DNA of 64,000 bases from Paraburkholderia xenovorans LB400 (GCF_000013645.1 NC_007953.1:930001-994000); one strand, 5' to 3'; positions 52,475 through 61,682 are shown, counted from the stretch's first letter. Translations and numbers: made by a program. Notes: generated from the sequence alone by a model not told the origin.

Positions 52475-53488
52475 TCAACGCGGCGGCACGTCGAGTCGGT
52501 AGAAACGCGACGCGCTGCCGAGAAACAGATCGCTTTTTTCAGTCTCTGATGCGCCTGCGGCGAGGCGCTTGAATGTGTTCCATAGCACGACGTAGCTACA
52601 CGACGCCTTGTCGACTGGGAAATTGCTTTCGAACATGCATCGCGCTGCGCCGAAAGCTTCGATGCAGGTATCGATCCACGGCCGCCATGCGTGGGCCACT
52701 TCCAGCGAGCCGGGTTGCGGCGTCTGCCCATGAAAGCGAAAGCCCGAACGCCTCATGCCCAGTCCACCGAGCTTGATCCACACGTTCGGGCGTCGCGCCA
52801 GTTCCCCGATCGAAGCCCGCCACGCCTGAAACAGTTCGTCGCGCCGCCCGGCATACGGGCCGATACCCAGAGTGCCACCGACATGGTTGACGACGATCGG
52901 CTGATACCTGAATGCATCAGCGAGGCCAATCACATCGTCGAGCTGAGTCTGGAACAGCATCGCGTCGAAGCCCAATCCGAAACGCTCGAGCAACGCAAAC
53001 CCTTGCCGGAAGCGCCTGTCGGCATACAGATGAGGGGCACAGACCGGCGGGCCGCCCATCACGTCGCGATCCGGATCCCATGACGCGACGTTGCGTATTC
53101 CGCGCAGGCGTCCGCCGGCAGCTTCGAGATGGGCGGCAAGCACGGGTTCTGCCGCCGCACCGAGCGACAGGTCAACATAGCCGACGATCGCGGCACAGGC
53201 GCTGCTCGGGCCGGTCGCCGCCGCGTTTGCCGCGGCCGCGGCAAACTCCGTTTCCCCCAGCGAGCGCAACCGGACTGGCCCAACAGTCCGGTAGTGCGAG
53301 CGCCACTCGACGTAGACCGTGCTGGTTATCCGATGCCCGGTGCCGAGATCACTGAGCAGATCGGGCAAAAGATAGCGATTGCCTTCGACGTTCCATAAAT
53401 GGTGGTGCGCATCGCAGATCGCTCTTTCCGGCTCGATGACCGGCTCGGCGTGGTTGAGCCGGACGTCCGACGTCAATGCGTCCGTCAT
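52475..53488 (-). CDS. Amidohydrolase-family protein (lactonase or decarboxylase type)
   Basis: A 337-residue TIM-barrel amidohydrolase. The metal site begins with H28-x-H30 in CDAHHHLW, later residues are at VNHVGG (His) and FESNFPVDK (a late Asp). This is the plan of 2-pyrone-4,6-dicarboxylate lactonase and sugar-lactonase-like proteins. It overlaps the aldo/keto reductase by four bases and is the last gene of a three-gene minus-strand set with it and the periplasmic binding protein. Hydrolysis of a lactone, or C-C hydrolysis of an aromatic ring-cleavage product, is plausible. Confidence 0.82.
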   Translation of the reverse strand: MTDALTSDVRLNHAEPVIEPERAICDAHHHLWNVEGNRYLLPDLLSDLGTGHRITSTVYVEWRSHYRTVGPVRLRSLGETEFAAAAANAAATGPSSACAAIVGYVDLSLGAAAEPVLAAHLEAAGGRLRGIRNVASWDPDRDVMGGPPVCAPHLYADRRFRQGFALLERFGLGFDAMLFQTQLDDVIGLADAFRYQPIVVNHVGGTLGIGPYAGRRDELFQAWRASIGELARRPNVWIKLGGLGMRRSGFRFHGQTPQPGSLEVAHAWRPWIDTCIEAFGAARCMFESNFPVDKASCSYVVLWNTFKRLAAGASETEKSDLFLGSASRFYRLDVPPR

Positions 53489-54567
53489 TTTTTGGTGACG
53501 CCTGAAGACATCGCTATTTCAGCGACCGGATGGGGTAACGGCTTGCGCGGGCGCAAGCTGCCCTCCTCGCCGCCATGCACCAGCCGCCGCACGTAGTCGG
53601 TGCGCAGGAAATCGTGCGGGAATCCCAGTTCGATGCAGCTGACTGCATCGAGGCGTTCCTGCATCGCGGGTTCGAGCCGCAATTGCAGACACCCGAGATT
53701 GTCTTCCAGTTGCGTCACGTTACGCGCGCCAATGATCGGCACCACCGGGCTGCCATGCGTCCGGGCGCGGACCCACGCCAGCGCAATCTGCGCCGGGCTC
53801 GCACCGACCTCCTGTGCGATCGCGCAAACTTCGTCGGCGATGTTGAGCAGTCTCGCGGGAAGTGCTGCTGCATCCCTGCGTCCGCGCTGCGCCGCGCCGT
53901 TCGCGCCGCGATACTTGCCGCTGAGCGCTCCACCCGCCAGCGGCGACCATGCGGTGACGCCCAGCCCGAGTTCGGCCGCCATCGGCAACAGATCCCGTTC
54001 AGCCGTACGCTCACCCAGGCTGTATTCGATCTGCACGCCGACGAATGGCGACCAGCCGCGCAATTCGGCCATCATGCTGGCCCGGCTAATCTCCCACGCC
54101 GGGGTGTCGGACACGGCGGCATAAACGATCTTGCCGGCCCGCACCAGATCGTCCAGCCCTCGCATCACCTCGTCCCAGGGGGTCGTGAAGTCCCACACGT
54201 GCAGCGAGTAGAGGTCGATCCGGTCGGTGCGCAGACGGCGCAGACTCGCTTCGACCGCACGAACCATGTTGCGCCGGCTGTTGCCGGAACAGACGACGCC
54301 CCCGTTGCGAGCCACCGACCATTTGGTCGAAATCACAAAGTGATCGCGGTCCGCGCCGACGAACTGCCCGACCAGCCGCTCGGACTCGCCATCCGCGTAA
54401 TGATCGGCGGTATCGATAAAAGTGCCGCCAGCCTCGGCGAACCGGTCGAAGACGGCCTTGCTGTCGTCGCTCGAAGCACCGAGTTCGCGCGGGTCGCCGA
54501 ATATCATGCTGCCCAGGCACAATTCGGAAACACGCAAGCCGGCGCGGCCAAAAAGCACATGCTGCAT
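53485..54567 (-). CDS. Aldo/keto reductase
   Basis: A 360-residue NADPH-dependent reductase from the ATG at 54567 (MQHVLFGRAG) with a GGGAG site. The catalytic tetrad is D52, Y57 (IDTADHYADG), K82 (STKWSVA) and H near 128 (LYSLHVWDF). It reduces an aldehyde or ketone. It is 71 nt downstream of the binding-protein gene. It belongs to the pathway cluster with oxidoreductases of three other types, so it may act on an aldehyde released by ring or ether cleavage. Confidence 0.9.
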   Translation of the reverse strand: MQHVLFGRAGLRVSELCLGSMIFGDPRELGASSDDSKAVFDRFAEAGGTFIDTADHYADGESERLVGQFVGADRDHFVISTKWSVARNGGVVCSGNSRRNMVRAVEASLRRLRTDRIDLYSLHVWDFTTPWDEVMRGLDDLVRAGKIVYAAVSDTPAWEISRASMMAELRGWSPFVGVQIEYSLGERTAERDLLPMAAELGLGVTAWSPLAGGALSGKYRGANGAAQRGRRDAAALPARLLNIADEVCAIAQEVGASPAQIALAWVRARTHGSPVVPIIGARNVTQLEDNLGCLQLRLEPAMQERLDAVSCIELGFPHDFLRTDYVRRLVHGGEEGSLRPRKPLPHPVAEIAMSSGVTKK

Positions 54568-54637
54568 TGACGGATCTCCCAAAGATGACTTGTCTGCGCG
54601 AGCCGCGAGATCGCGGTCCGCACCGTAGCCTGCTGTC

Positions 54638-55837
54638 TTACTTGTCCATCGCGCACCTGCTTTCGGACAGGGGTCCGAATGCCTGCTCGGGCCCGATTGT
54701 CGCGACCACGTCGTAGTAGTCCCAATCGCCCTTCTGGTCTTCGGGCTTCTTCGCTCTCACCAGATACATGTCACGCACCAGGCGGCCACCCGGACGCAGC
54801 GTGCCGTGACGCGTGACCGCGTCGTCAAATTTGATTGTCTTCAAGTAGGCAAAGACCTTCTGCGGATCCTTCGAACCGATCGCATTGACCGCCTTCAAAT
54901 ATTGCAGCGCCGCCGAGTAACCCCCTGCCTGATTATTGGTCGGCATCTTGCCCATCTTCGCGTAGAAACGTTTCGCGAAGGCACGGGTACGGTCGTCCAT
55001 GTTCCAGTAGAACGACGTCGCGTACTCCTGACCCTGCATCACGCGCAGGCCGGCCGACTTCACATCGGTAAGGATGTCGATCATTCCGCCGACCTTCTGC
55101 GTCTTGCTCGGCAGGCCAAACTCGCGCGCCTGCTTCATGATGTTGATATTGGCCGCCCCACCGGAAGTGGATACGATCAACTGTGCCCCGGATGCCTTTG
55201 CCTGCAGCAGATAAGATGAAAAATCCTGGGTTTCAAACGGGAACCGGACCGATCCGACGATCTGGCCACCACCCGCCGTGAGTTCGCGCCGGATCGCGGC
55301 GTTCATCAGATCGCCATAGGCGGCGTCCGGCAACATCAGGAACCAGGTCTTGTATCCCTTCGCCAGTTGAGCCTGAACCACGGTTTTCACGATCGACGTG
55401 AAATTGTAGAGAAAACCGATTCCATAGCCATTGCATTCGGTGCCTCCAATCTGATCGGCGGCGGCGGCGGTGATAAACGCGAGCTTCTTTTTATCCTTGA
55501 CCAGGTTGTTGATCGCCAGTGCGGTGCCGGAATTGACCACATCGAAGATCGCGTCGACACCGTCGCGGTCAAACCACTCGCGCGCAATCGACAGTGCGAC
55601 ATCGGTCTTCATCTGGTAATCGGCCGAGACCAGCTTGACCGGCTGTCCCAGAGCCTTGCCGCCGACATCTTCGATTGCCAGCTGAACCGCCGCAACCGAT
55701 CCCTTGCCAGCCGAATCGGCGTACACGCTCGACATGTCGGTTAGCACGCCCAGCGTCACCTGGCCAGTCGACTGCGCGGACGCGTTTGCCATCGCAAACG
55801 CCGAGAATAGAACCGACAACAGATAACCTCTAACCAT
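54638..55837 (-). CDS. ABC transporter substrate-binding protein (Liv/aromatic-acid type)
   Basis: A 399-residue periplasmic binding protein from the ATG at 55837 with a GGAGG site. The signal peptide MVRGYLLSVLFSAFAMANASA is cleaved near AQS. The mature protein has GQVTLGVLTDMSSVYADSAGKG, the type of N-terminus in LivK-like binders, with LIVSTSGGAANINIMKQAREFG later. It is the likely partner of the fused permease and ATPases at 41-45 kb, whose operon has no binding protein of its own. Aromatic or amide compounds are likely ligands. Confidence 0.92.
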   Translation of the reverse strand: MVRGYLLSVLFSAFAMANASAQSTGQVTLGVLTDMSSVYADSAGKGSVAAVQLAIEDVGGKALGQPVKLVSADYQMKTDVALSIAREWFDRDGVDAIFDVVNSGTALAINNLVKDKKKLAFITAAAADQIGGTECNGYGIGFLYNFTSIVKTVVQAQLAKGYKTWFLMLPDAAYGDLMNAAIRRELTAGGGQIVGSVRFPFETQDFSSYLLQAKASGAQLIVSTSGGAANINIMKQAREFGLPSKTQKVGGMIDILTDVKSAGLRVMQGQEYATSFYWNMDDRTRAFAKRFYAKMGKMPTNNQAGGYSAALQYLKAVNAIGSKDPQKVFAYLKTIKFDDAVTRHGTLRPGGRLVRDMYLVRAKKPEDQKGDWDYYDVVATIGPEQAFGPLSESRCAMDK

Positions 55838-55892
55838 GTCTCCTCCAGGATTGAACGATCGCACTCTGCTTCGGGCGATTTCGGTCTTTTGC

Positions 55893-55921
55893 ATCGCTGC
55901 GTTGCCGTGCAGCGCAGCGAT
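55893..55921. promoter_or_regulatory. 9-bp inverted repeat in divergent control region
   Basis: A perfect repeat (ATCGCTGCG / CGCAGCGAT, 11-nt loop) lies 56 bp upstream of the binding-protein start in a 321-nt gap (55838-56158) with no other gene. It could be an operator or a leader hairpin for the minus-strand transcript. The divergent flavin reductase starts at 56159. Confidence 0.45.
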
Positions 55922-56158
55922 CCTCAGTGTGCACGAGTGCAACCGGCAGACTGTTCGATTCCGCAGCACGGTCGATTCGATTTCGCCGCTCATGGGAGGC
56001 CGCAGAGGTTCCGGGGTCGTCATTCGAGAAACGAATCTGCTGTGGATCGCTAAGCAACCTTTGCGTGGCGACAATTCAGTTACGCTCGATCGTAGCCATA
56101 CGCACATCTTTTTGTGCGCGCCCAGTTTCTTATCCGATTCTTGAGAACAACCCGTCCT

Positions 56159-56692
56159 ATGAGCGCACTAACGCGTCAACCGGCAGCTCCCGACGCCTGT
56201 ATCCACGCGTCGCCCGATCTGTTCAAGACGGCAATGCGTCGCCTCGCAGCCACCGTGTGCGCATTGACAACATGCCATGAAGGCAGACGCTGGGCGATGA
56301 CAGCAACCGCCGTGAGTTCGCTGACTGCCGAGCCGCCGTCGCTGATCGCCTGTGTCAACCGCTCAGCGTCCGCCCATGATGCAATCCTCGCGTCCCAATG
56401 CCTGTGCATCAATATCCTCACCGAGCAGCAGCACGAAACGGCGAAGCGCCTGTCGGGCGCACTCGGACACTCCGGCGAGCGGCGCTTCGAAGACGCGGAC
56501 TGGTACACGCTGGCAACCGGGGCGCCGGCATTGCGGGGCGCCGCAGCGGCGTTAGACTGCACGATCGCCAGGTCGTTTATCTACGAAACGCACACCGTGC
56601 TGATCTGCTTGCCGCGTGCAATCGAACTGGGAACGATGGAACTGCCGCTGCTCTATTCCGATCGCAGTTACACCAAGGTACGCCCGTGGTAG
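56159..56692 (+). CDS. Flavin reductase (FMN-dependent, HpaC-like)
   Basis: A 177-residue flavin reductase from the ATG at 56159 (MSALTRQPAAPDACIHASPD). An upstream GTG adds 15 unconserved residues. The pattern FKTAMRRLAATVCALTTCHEGRRWAMTATAVSSLTAEPPSLIACVNRSAS is the flavin-binding core of HpaC-type reductases. Such proteins supply FMNH2 to two-component monooxygenases, and a bacterial-luciferase-like monooxygenase is 2.6 kb downstream. It lies 49 nt upstream of the ferredoxin reductase. Confidence 0.9.
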   Translation: MSALTRQPAAPDACIHASPDLFKTAMRRLAATVCALTTCHEGRRWAMTATAVSSLTAEPPSLIACVNRSASAHDAILASQCLCINILTEQQHETAKRLSGALGHSGERRFEDADWYTLATGAPALRGAAAALDCTIARSFIYETHTVLICLPRAIELGTMELPLLYSDRSYTKVRPW

Positions 56693-56741
56693 CGCTGTGA
56701 CGAACGCCGATGTGGATACCAGACCAGGGAGAAACCAGAAA

Positions 56742-57860
56742 GTGCGAATCGTAATTGTCGGTGCTGGACAGGCGGGCGGCTGGGTTGCCAGGGCGTTGCG
56801 CGATGAAGGGTTCACAGGCCAGATCACACTGGTCGGAGAAGAAGCGCATCCGCCTTATCAGCGTCCGCCGCTATCGAAAGAAGTGCTGCTAGGCGACGTG
56901 CCGCCCGAACACTGCTATCTATGGCCTGCGGGCCTCGATGCGGAACTGCGGCTCAACACGCGGGTTCGCTCGATCGACCGCTCGGCACGCCAGCTTCGCC
57001 TTGCCGATGGCGGCACCATCGCGTACGACCGGCTGTGCATCGCCACCGGGGGCCGGGTGCGCAGGCTCGACATGCCGGGTGCACATTATCTGCGCACGAT
57101 CGATGACGCACTGGCCTTACGCGCTGCGCTGCTGCGGGGCGGCAGCGTACTGGTGATCGGCGGCGGATGGATCGGGCTCGAAGCCGCCGCGGCTGCACGC
57201 CGCTTCGGCTGCTCAGTCACGGTTGTCGAGGCAGCCGCTCGGCTGTGCAGCCGCGTAGTGCCGCCGATGCTGTCGGAGTATCTGCATGGACTTCATCACC
57301 GCAATGGCGTGACGATCGCCTGTAACGCGACCCCTGACGTCGCCGCACACGATACGATCATCGTCGGTATCGGCATCGTGCCGAACACTGAGCTGGCGGA
57401 GGACGCCGGACTCGAGGTCGCCAACGGCATCGTGGTGGACGAATATGGCACGACCTCCGATGCCGATATCTTCGCGGTGGGCGATGTGGCCGCTCTCAAT
57501 GGTCAACGGATCGAGTCCTGGGCCAACGCACAGAACCAGGCGATCGCAACGGCCCGCTCGATGCTTGGCAAGTACACCCCCTATAGCGAGATTCCGTGGT
57601 TCTGGTCGAATCAGTACGATGTCAATCTGCAGTTCCTCGGCTTTGCGCGGCCAGAAGATGAGGTGGTGGTCCGCGGTGACGTCGCGAGCGACCGCTTTTC
57701 ACTGTTCTTTCTGTCCAGCGACAGGATAAGCGCAATGATCGCCGCGAACAGCATGAAGGACATTCGCGCCGGCAAACGGCTGATCGAGCGAGGTATCAGC
57801 GTGAGTCCGGACAGACTCGCTGATCCTTCTCAATCGTTGCAGGATCTGCTGAAAGCCTGA
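56742..57860 (+). CDS. NAD(P)H:ferredoxin reductase (BphA4-type)
   Basis: About 372 residues from a GTG at 56742 (VRIVIVGAGQAGGWVARALRDEG); a GTG at 56697 is the alternative. The FAD site GAGQAGG is at 7-13, the NAD site VIGGGWIGLEAAAAA near 145, and TSDADIFAVGDVA follows the second nucleotide region. The C-terminal dimer domain is present. It is the plan of reductases for Rieske dioxygenases and P450 systems. It is the only ferredoxin reductase in the cluster and so probably serves both the ferredoxin at 45778 and that at 49217. Confidence 0.92.
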   Translation: MRIVIVGAGQAGGWVARALRDEGFTGQITLVGEEAHPPYQRPPLSKEVLLGDVPPEHCYLWPAGLDAELRLNTRVRSIDRSARQLRLADGGTIAYDRLCIATGGRVRRLDMPGAHYLRTIDDALALRAALLRGGSVLVIGGGWIGLEAAAAARRFGCSVTVVEAAARLCSRVVPPMLSEYLHGLHHRNGVTIACNATPDVAAHDTIIVGIGIVPNTELAEDAGLEVANGIVVDEYGTTSDADIFAVGDVAALNGQRIESWANAQNQAIATARSMLGKYTPYSEIPWFWSNQYDVNLQFLGFARPEDEVVVRGDVASDRFSLFFLSSDRISAMIAANSMKDIRAGKRLIERGISVSPDRLADPSQSLQDLLKA

Positions 57861-57928
57861 GGGCGAAGCGGCACGCTTACGTATCATGTAGCAGACTCGC
57901 AGCGGACTCGCACAACACGGCGCGGGGA

Positions 57929-57951
57929 GCCGCGGACCGGCCCGCCGCGGC
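57929..57951. terminator. Possible terminator hairpin between convergent genes
   Basis: A 7-bp GC-rich stem (GCCGCGG / CCGCGGC, 9-nt loop) lies between the ferredoxin reductase and ribB stops. No T-tract follows, so rho-independent function is uncertain. Confidence 0.3.
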
Positions 57952-58002
57952 AAGGAATCGCGAGCCGGAGGTACGCGCCCCGCGTGCACGCGTTCCGGTT
58001 GA

Positions 58003-58680
58003 CTACACAGCTGTCGCAGACACAGCCAGTTCTTGCGCGCATCGATACGCGGCAATATCCGCGATCGAGATGACCGGCAGCCGGTGAATCGCTGCGAAAC
58101 GCACAATCTGCGCGCCGCGCGCCATCGTGCCGTCCTCGTTCATCAGTTCGCATAATACGGCCGCAGGCTTCAGGCCGGCCATGCGGGCCAGGTCAACCGC
58201 CCCTTCAGTGTGGCCCCTTCGCTCAAGCACGCCATTAGGCCGCGCCATTAACGGAAAGATGTGTCCAGGGCGCGCCAGATCTTCCGCTCGCGCGTGATCG
58301 GCAATCGCCGCACGAACCGTCGTCACGCGGTCTGCCGCAGATACGCCGGTGGTCACCCCCACCTTCGCTTCTATCGAAACCGTGAACGCTGTGCCGTGGC
58401 GGCTTTCGTTGCGCTCCACCATCGGCGGCAATTGCAGCCTTTGCAGGGTCTCGCCGGTCAGGCAAAGGCACACGATTCCGCTACATTCGCGAATCATCAG
58501 CGCCATCGATTCAACTGTGATCCGTTCGGCGGCAATTACCAGATCCGCTTCGTCCTCGCGGTCCAGATCATCGACCACGACGACCGGACGCCCGTCGCGC
58601 ATCGCGCTCAGCGCCCGTTGTACCCGTCCAGTCAGACTTCGGTGAGTCTGTTGGCTGGACAATGCAAAGAGATTAGACAT
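58003..58680 (-). CDS. ribB: 3,4-dihydroxy-2-butanone-4-phosphate synthase (stand-alone RibB)
   Basis: A 225-residue enzyme from the ATG at 58680 with a GGTGAG site. The acid-rich motif DREDEADL is at 40-47, then RHGTAFTVSIEAK and the RPGHIFPLMARP and RRGHTEGAVDLARMAGL segments. It makes the four-carbon precursor of riboflavin from ribulose 5-phosphate. No GTP cyclohydrolase II domain is fused. A copy inside an oxygenase cluster, 134 nt downstream of an FMN-using monooxygenase, suggests a local boost of flavin supply rather than the housekeeping gene. Confidence 0.92.
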   Translation of the reverse strand: MSNLFALSSQQTHRSLTGRVQRALSAMRDGRPVVVVDDLDREDEADLVIAAERITVESMALMIRECSGIVCLCLTGETLQRLQLPPMVERNESRHGTAFTVSIEAKVGVTTGVSAADRVTTVRAAIADHARAEDLARPGHIFPLMARPNGVLERRGHTEGAVDLARMAGLKPAAVLCELMNEDGTMARGAQIVRFAAIHRLPVISIADIAAYRCAQELAVSATAV

Positions 58681-58814
58681 GGATATTCTCACCTTGCGTG
58701 CTCGACCATGATGTTAGCGGCGCCGCCGCGCCAGGCAGCGCACGGAGGTCTCCTCTCCTACGCGTTAGCTCGCGCCGGTCAAACGTGGCGCGGCGCCGTC
58801 GCTACGAGCCGTTG

Positions 58815-59936
58815 TTACCTCGAAGCAGCCGAATGGATGTCCAGCGCACGGTTAATCTCGGCAAAGGGCCCTTTATCCCATTTCTTGATTACCGGAAGGA
58901 CTTTCCCGGCGAACAGACGCATTCCCTTTTCCGCCTGGTCGAACGGCATCCCCCCGAAACGGAAGTGCGTGATGATCGCGCTCAGGTCGAGAAACGAGTC
59001 GACTTCGCGGATCTTTTCGATCACCTGCTCCGGCGTTCCGTAGGGCATCAGATCGACGAACTCGCGAATCTTCGACTCTGGCACGTCCTCGAAATCCGAC
59101 GCGTTCTGCGCATAGTGTTCGTAGCCCTTGAGATTGGCAAAATGCTTGCCACCAAAATCATAGTTCTTCAATACGCCCTTGTAGTGGTTGCCGATATACT
59201 TCATCGCGTTTTCCTCCGCGCGGCCCGCGTCCTCGTCGATCACGCAGAAGCCGACCGTGACCGGCTTGGGCGGTAACGTGCCGGGACGCAGCTCCTGCCA
59301 TACTTCCTTGTACGTGTTCAAGTTGGCACGCACGCCTTCCCACTCCTTGAACGGGAAAACGATCACCCCCACGCCCAGCCTCGCCATTACGGGCATCGAT
59401 TCCGGCGAATGACCGGCTCCGTAGGTTCGGCCGAGAAACGACTGGAACGGCGCCGGGCGGATGTCGCGCCGCGGCTGCTTGACGTAGTCGCCGTCGAACT
59501 CCATATGGCCGTTCCGCAGTGCGGTGAGCAGAGCCTCCGCGCTCTCGTTAAACAGGCCACGCGTATCGTTCATATCCACCTTCCAGCCGTCCATTTCGTA
59601 TGCGCCGAGGCCGCGCCCGATGCCCAGCACGAGCCGGCCGTTCGAATAATGATCGAGCTGCGAGACATTCTCGGCTACGCGTAACGGGTTATGCCATGGC
59701 AGCACGACCACCATCGAGCCGAGCCGTGCGTTGCGCGTCCTGCCCGCCATGTAGCTCAGGAACTGCATTACATCGGGCGTCATTTCGTAATCGGTGAAAT
59801 GGTGTTCCGACTGCCAGATCGATTCGAAACCCAGCGGCTCGGCCAGTTCGGCCAAACGCAATTCCTGGGTATAGACTTCTCGATCAGAGAGTTCATTACC
59901 GAGGTTCTGAAAAATCGGTGAATATCCTACATGCAT
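58815..59936 (-). CDS. LLM-class flavin-dependent monooxygenase (bacterial-luciferase-like)
   Basis: A 373-residue protein from the ATG at 59936 (MHVGYSPIFQNLGNELSD) with a GGAAGG site. The luciferase-like TIM barrel shows LAEPLGFESIWQSEHHFTDYEM near 35, LGSMVVVLPWHNPLRVAENVSQLDHYSNGRLVLGIGRG at about 85-125, and ARLGVGVIVFPF later. It would use FMNH2 from the flavin reductase at 56159 to oxygenate its substrate. Followed on the same strand by ribB (134 nt). It may perform Baeyer-Villiger-type or ring-opening oxygenation. Confidence 0.9.
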   Translation of the reverse strand: MHVGYSPIFQNLGNELSDREVYTQELRLAELAEPLGFESIWQSEHHFTDYEMTPDVMQFLSYMAGRTRNARLGSMVVVLPWHNPLRVAENVSQLDHYSNGRLVLGIGRGLGAYEMDGWKVDMNDTRGLFNESAEALLTALRNGHMEFDGDYVKQPRRDIRPAPFQSFLGRTYGAGHSPESMPVMARLGVGVIVFPFKEWEGVRANLNTYKEVWQELRPGTLPPKPVTVGFCVIDEDAGRAEENAMKYIGNHYKGVLKNYDFGGKHFANLKGYEHYAQNASDFEDVPESKIREFVDLMPYGTPEQVIEKIREVDSFLDLSAIITHFRFGGMPFDQAEKGMRLFAGKVLPVIKKWDKGPFAEINRALDIHSAASR

Positions 59937-60295
59937 AGCAGGCCTTCCATTTAGGTTGGTTATGGATATGAATAGCGGGCGAGGCTCGCTGCAAATGGAG
60001 CCGTGTACGGACCCGCGCACGCACTGCGGCGGTTTGTTCGTTACGCTTCAGGATCCGATTGCTCGCAGTTAGTCTAATCTGCAGCACCCGCCTGTGTCGC
60101 CCATAGTCAGTAGTACGCTTCATGCCATTTTTTGATGGCAACATGCAAGGGGGCGCGCATGCGAAAATTGCGTTCACTCCATCAATTTAATTCGTTTGCG
60201 TATTGGATCCCGCAGCGCTCTAATTTTCTGCGAAATACCCTTCGGCGATCATCCGATCGGCTTTCTCTCGACTTTTAATGTATCCGGAGATCTGC
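59937..60295. promoter_or_regulatory. Divergent control region with two small inverted repeats
   Basis: 359 bases with no gene between the LLM monooxygenase and the small ABM gene. An inverted repeat with one bulge (GCAGTTAG-t-CTAA-t-CTGC) is at 60065-60082, and TGCCAT / ATGGCA with a 6-nt loop is at 60123-60140. Either may be an operator for the TetR gene at the window end or an unseen regulator. Confidence 0.35.
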
Positions 60296-60586
60296 ATGTA
60301 TATGAAAATCGGCTGGGGCAAGATTCGCCCCGGAGAATGGGCGGAGTTCGAAACGGCCTACGCAACGGCGGTCTGCTCGCCGATCAAGGGACTACGGGGC
60401 CGATGGCTGGCGCAGGATTCGAACGATCCCGATGGTGCCCATTCGATCACCCTTTGGGACGATCTGGAATCGCTGCGTGAGTACGAGCAGAGCGAGGTGT
60501 ACAACGAGATCATCGTGCCCGCGTGCGAACGCTATTTCGACAACCGGCTGACGGTTCACGTGTCGGAAATCAAAAGACAATGGTGA
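60296..60586 (+). CDS. Small ABM-like (dimeric alpha/beta barrel) protein
   Basis: A 96-residue protein from the ATG at 60296 (MYMKIGWGKIRPGEWAEFE) spaced after GGAG. The sequence pattern GKIRPGEWAEFETAY ... GLRGRWLAQDSNDPDGAHSITLWDDLESLREYEQSE is that of antibiotic-biosynthesis-monooxygenase-type small barrels, whose members are cofactor-free oxygenases or accessory proteins. It is 105 nt upstream of the BKACE gene and may convert or protect an unstable quinone or keto product. It is a different protein from the broken ABM gene at 11109. Confidence 0.75.
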   Translation: MYMKIGWGKIRPGEWAEFETAYATAVCSPIKGLRGRWLAQDSNDPDGAHSITLWDDLESLREYEQSEVYNEIIVPACERYFDNRLTVHVSEIKRQW

Positions 60587-60691
60587 CGCACGGTATTCGA
60601 TGTCAAACCACGACATCGCCCAGCACGGCCAACAATGAGCTCGGGTAAGAGGGTCCCGTCCACAAGTTCATCATCACTTCAGGAGACCACT

Positions 60692-61624
60692 ATGACTGGT
60701 TCAAACAAGGTCATCATCAGTTGCGCCGTAACTGGCTCGATTCACACGCCGACGATGACCCCGTATCTTCCCATCACGTCAACCGAAATTGCCAACGCCG
60801 CGACAGGCGCAATCGATGCCGGCGCTGCGATAGTGCATCTGCACGCCCGGCATCCGGACGATGGACGCCCAGATCAGACCGTCGGAGCATTCAGACCGTT
60901 CATCGAGCATATCAAGGCGCATACCGACGGCATTATCAACTTGACGACTGGCGGTGCACCGACGATGTCAGTCGAGGAGCGCTTGCAACCCGCGCTGCAT
61001 CTGAAGCCTGAAATCGCTTCGCTGAATATGGGGTCGATGAATTTCGGGTTGTTCCCGATGCTGAACCGCTACAAGGAGTTCAAGCATGAATGGGAGCGGC
61101 ACTATCTGGAAGGGACCCGGGATCTCGTATTCAGGAACACTTTCAAGGATATCGAATACGTGCTTTCGTCTTGTACCGGCAACGATACCCGTTTTGAATT
61201 CGAATGCTACGACACCGCTCATCTGTACAACCTCGCGCATTTTCTGGACCGCAAGCTCGTGACGCCACCGCTGTTCGTGCAAACGGTGTTCGGTATCCTC
61301 GGCGGCATTGGCAGCCACGCAGATGACGTCGCGCACATGAAGCGCACCGCCGATCGCCTGTTCGGCAGTAACTATGTGTGGTCGGTCCTCGGCGCCGGTC
61401 GTGCGCAAATGCCCGTCGCCAGTATTGCGGCGGCTCAGGGTGGAAACGTACGCGTCGGTATCGAAGACTCAATCTGGAACGGACCGGGGCAACTGGCCAA
61501 GGCGAACAGCGATCAGGTGCGCAGGGTTCGCCAGATCCTCGAAGGCATGGGCCTCGCAATAGCGACGCCCGACGAAGCGCGCACGCTGCTCCACCTGAAG
61601 GGTCGCAACAACGTCGCATTCTGA
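60692..61624 (+). CDS. BKACE-family (beta-keto acid cleavage) enzyme, complete HxH motif
   Basis: A 310-residue TIM-barrel protein from the ATG at 60692 with an AGGAG site. The zinc pair is HLH at 49-51 in IVHLHARHPDDG and the later GIED glutamate (VRVGIEDSIWN) is present. TVGAFRPFIEHIKAHTDGIINLTTGG and SLNMGSMNFG match family segments. With acetyl-CoA it should cleave a beta-keto acid to acetoacetate and a CoA ester. It is distinct from the copy at 26615, which lacks the first histidine. Followed by the convergent GarR gene. Confidence 0.89.
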   Translation: MTGSNKVIISCAVTGSIHTPTMTPYLPITSTEIANAATGAIDAGAAIVHLHARHPDDGRPDQTVGAFRPFIEHIKAHTDGIINLTTGGAPTMSVEERLQPALHLKPEIASLNMGSMNFGLFPMLNRYKEFKHEWERHYLEGTRDLVFRNTFKDIEYVLSSCTGNDTRFEFECYDTAHLYNLAHFLDRKLVTPPLFVQTVFGILGGIGSHADDVAHMKRTADRLFGSNYVWSVLGAGRAQMPVASIAAAQGGNVRVGIEDSIWNGPGQLAKANSDQVRRVRQILEGMGLAIATPDEARTLLHLKGRNNVAF

Positions 61625-61682
61625 CTATTCCGCCGATGTGGTGCGAAAGCCGGAGGGAACACGCCGGCCTTGCTTCTCCCTG

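Noticed and set aside
58681..58814. Possible FMN riboswitch before ribB
   Set aside because: The stretch is only 134 nt and shows none of the conserved RFN-element blocks. ribB is more likely read through from the LLM gene.
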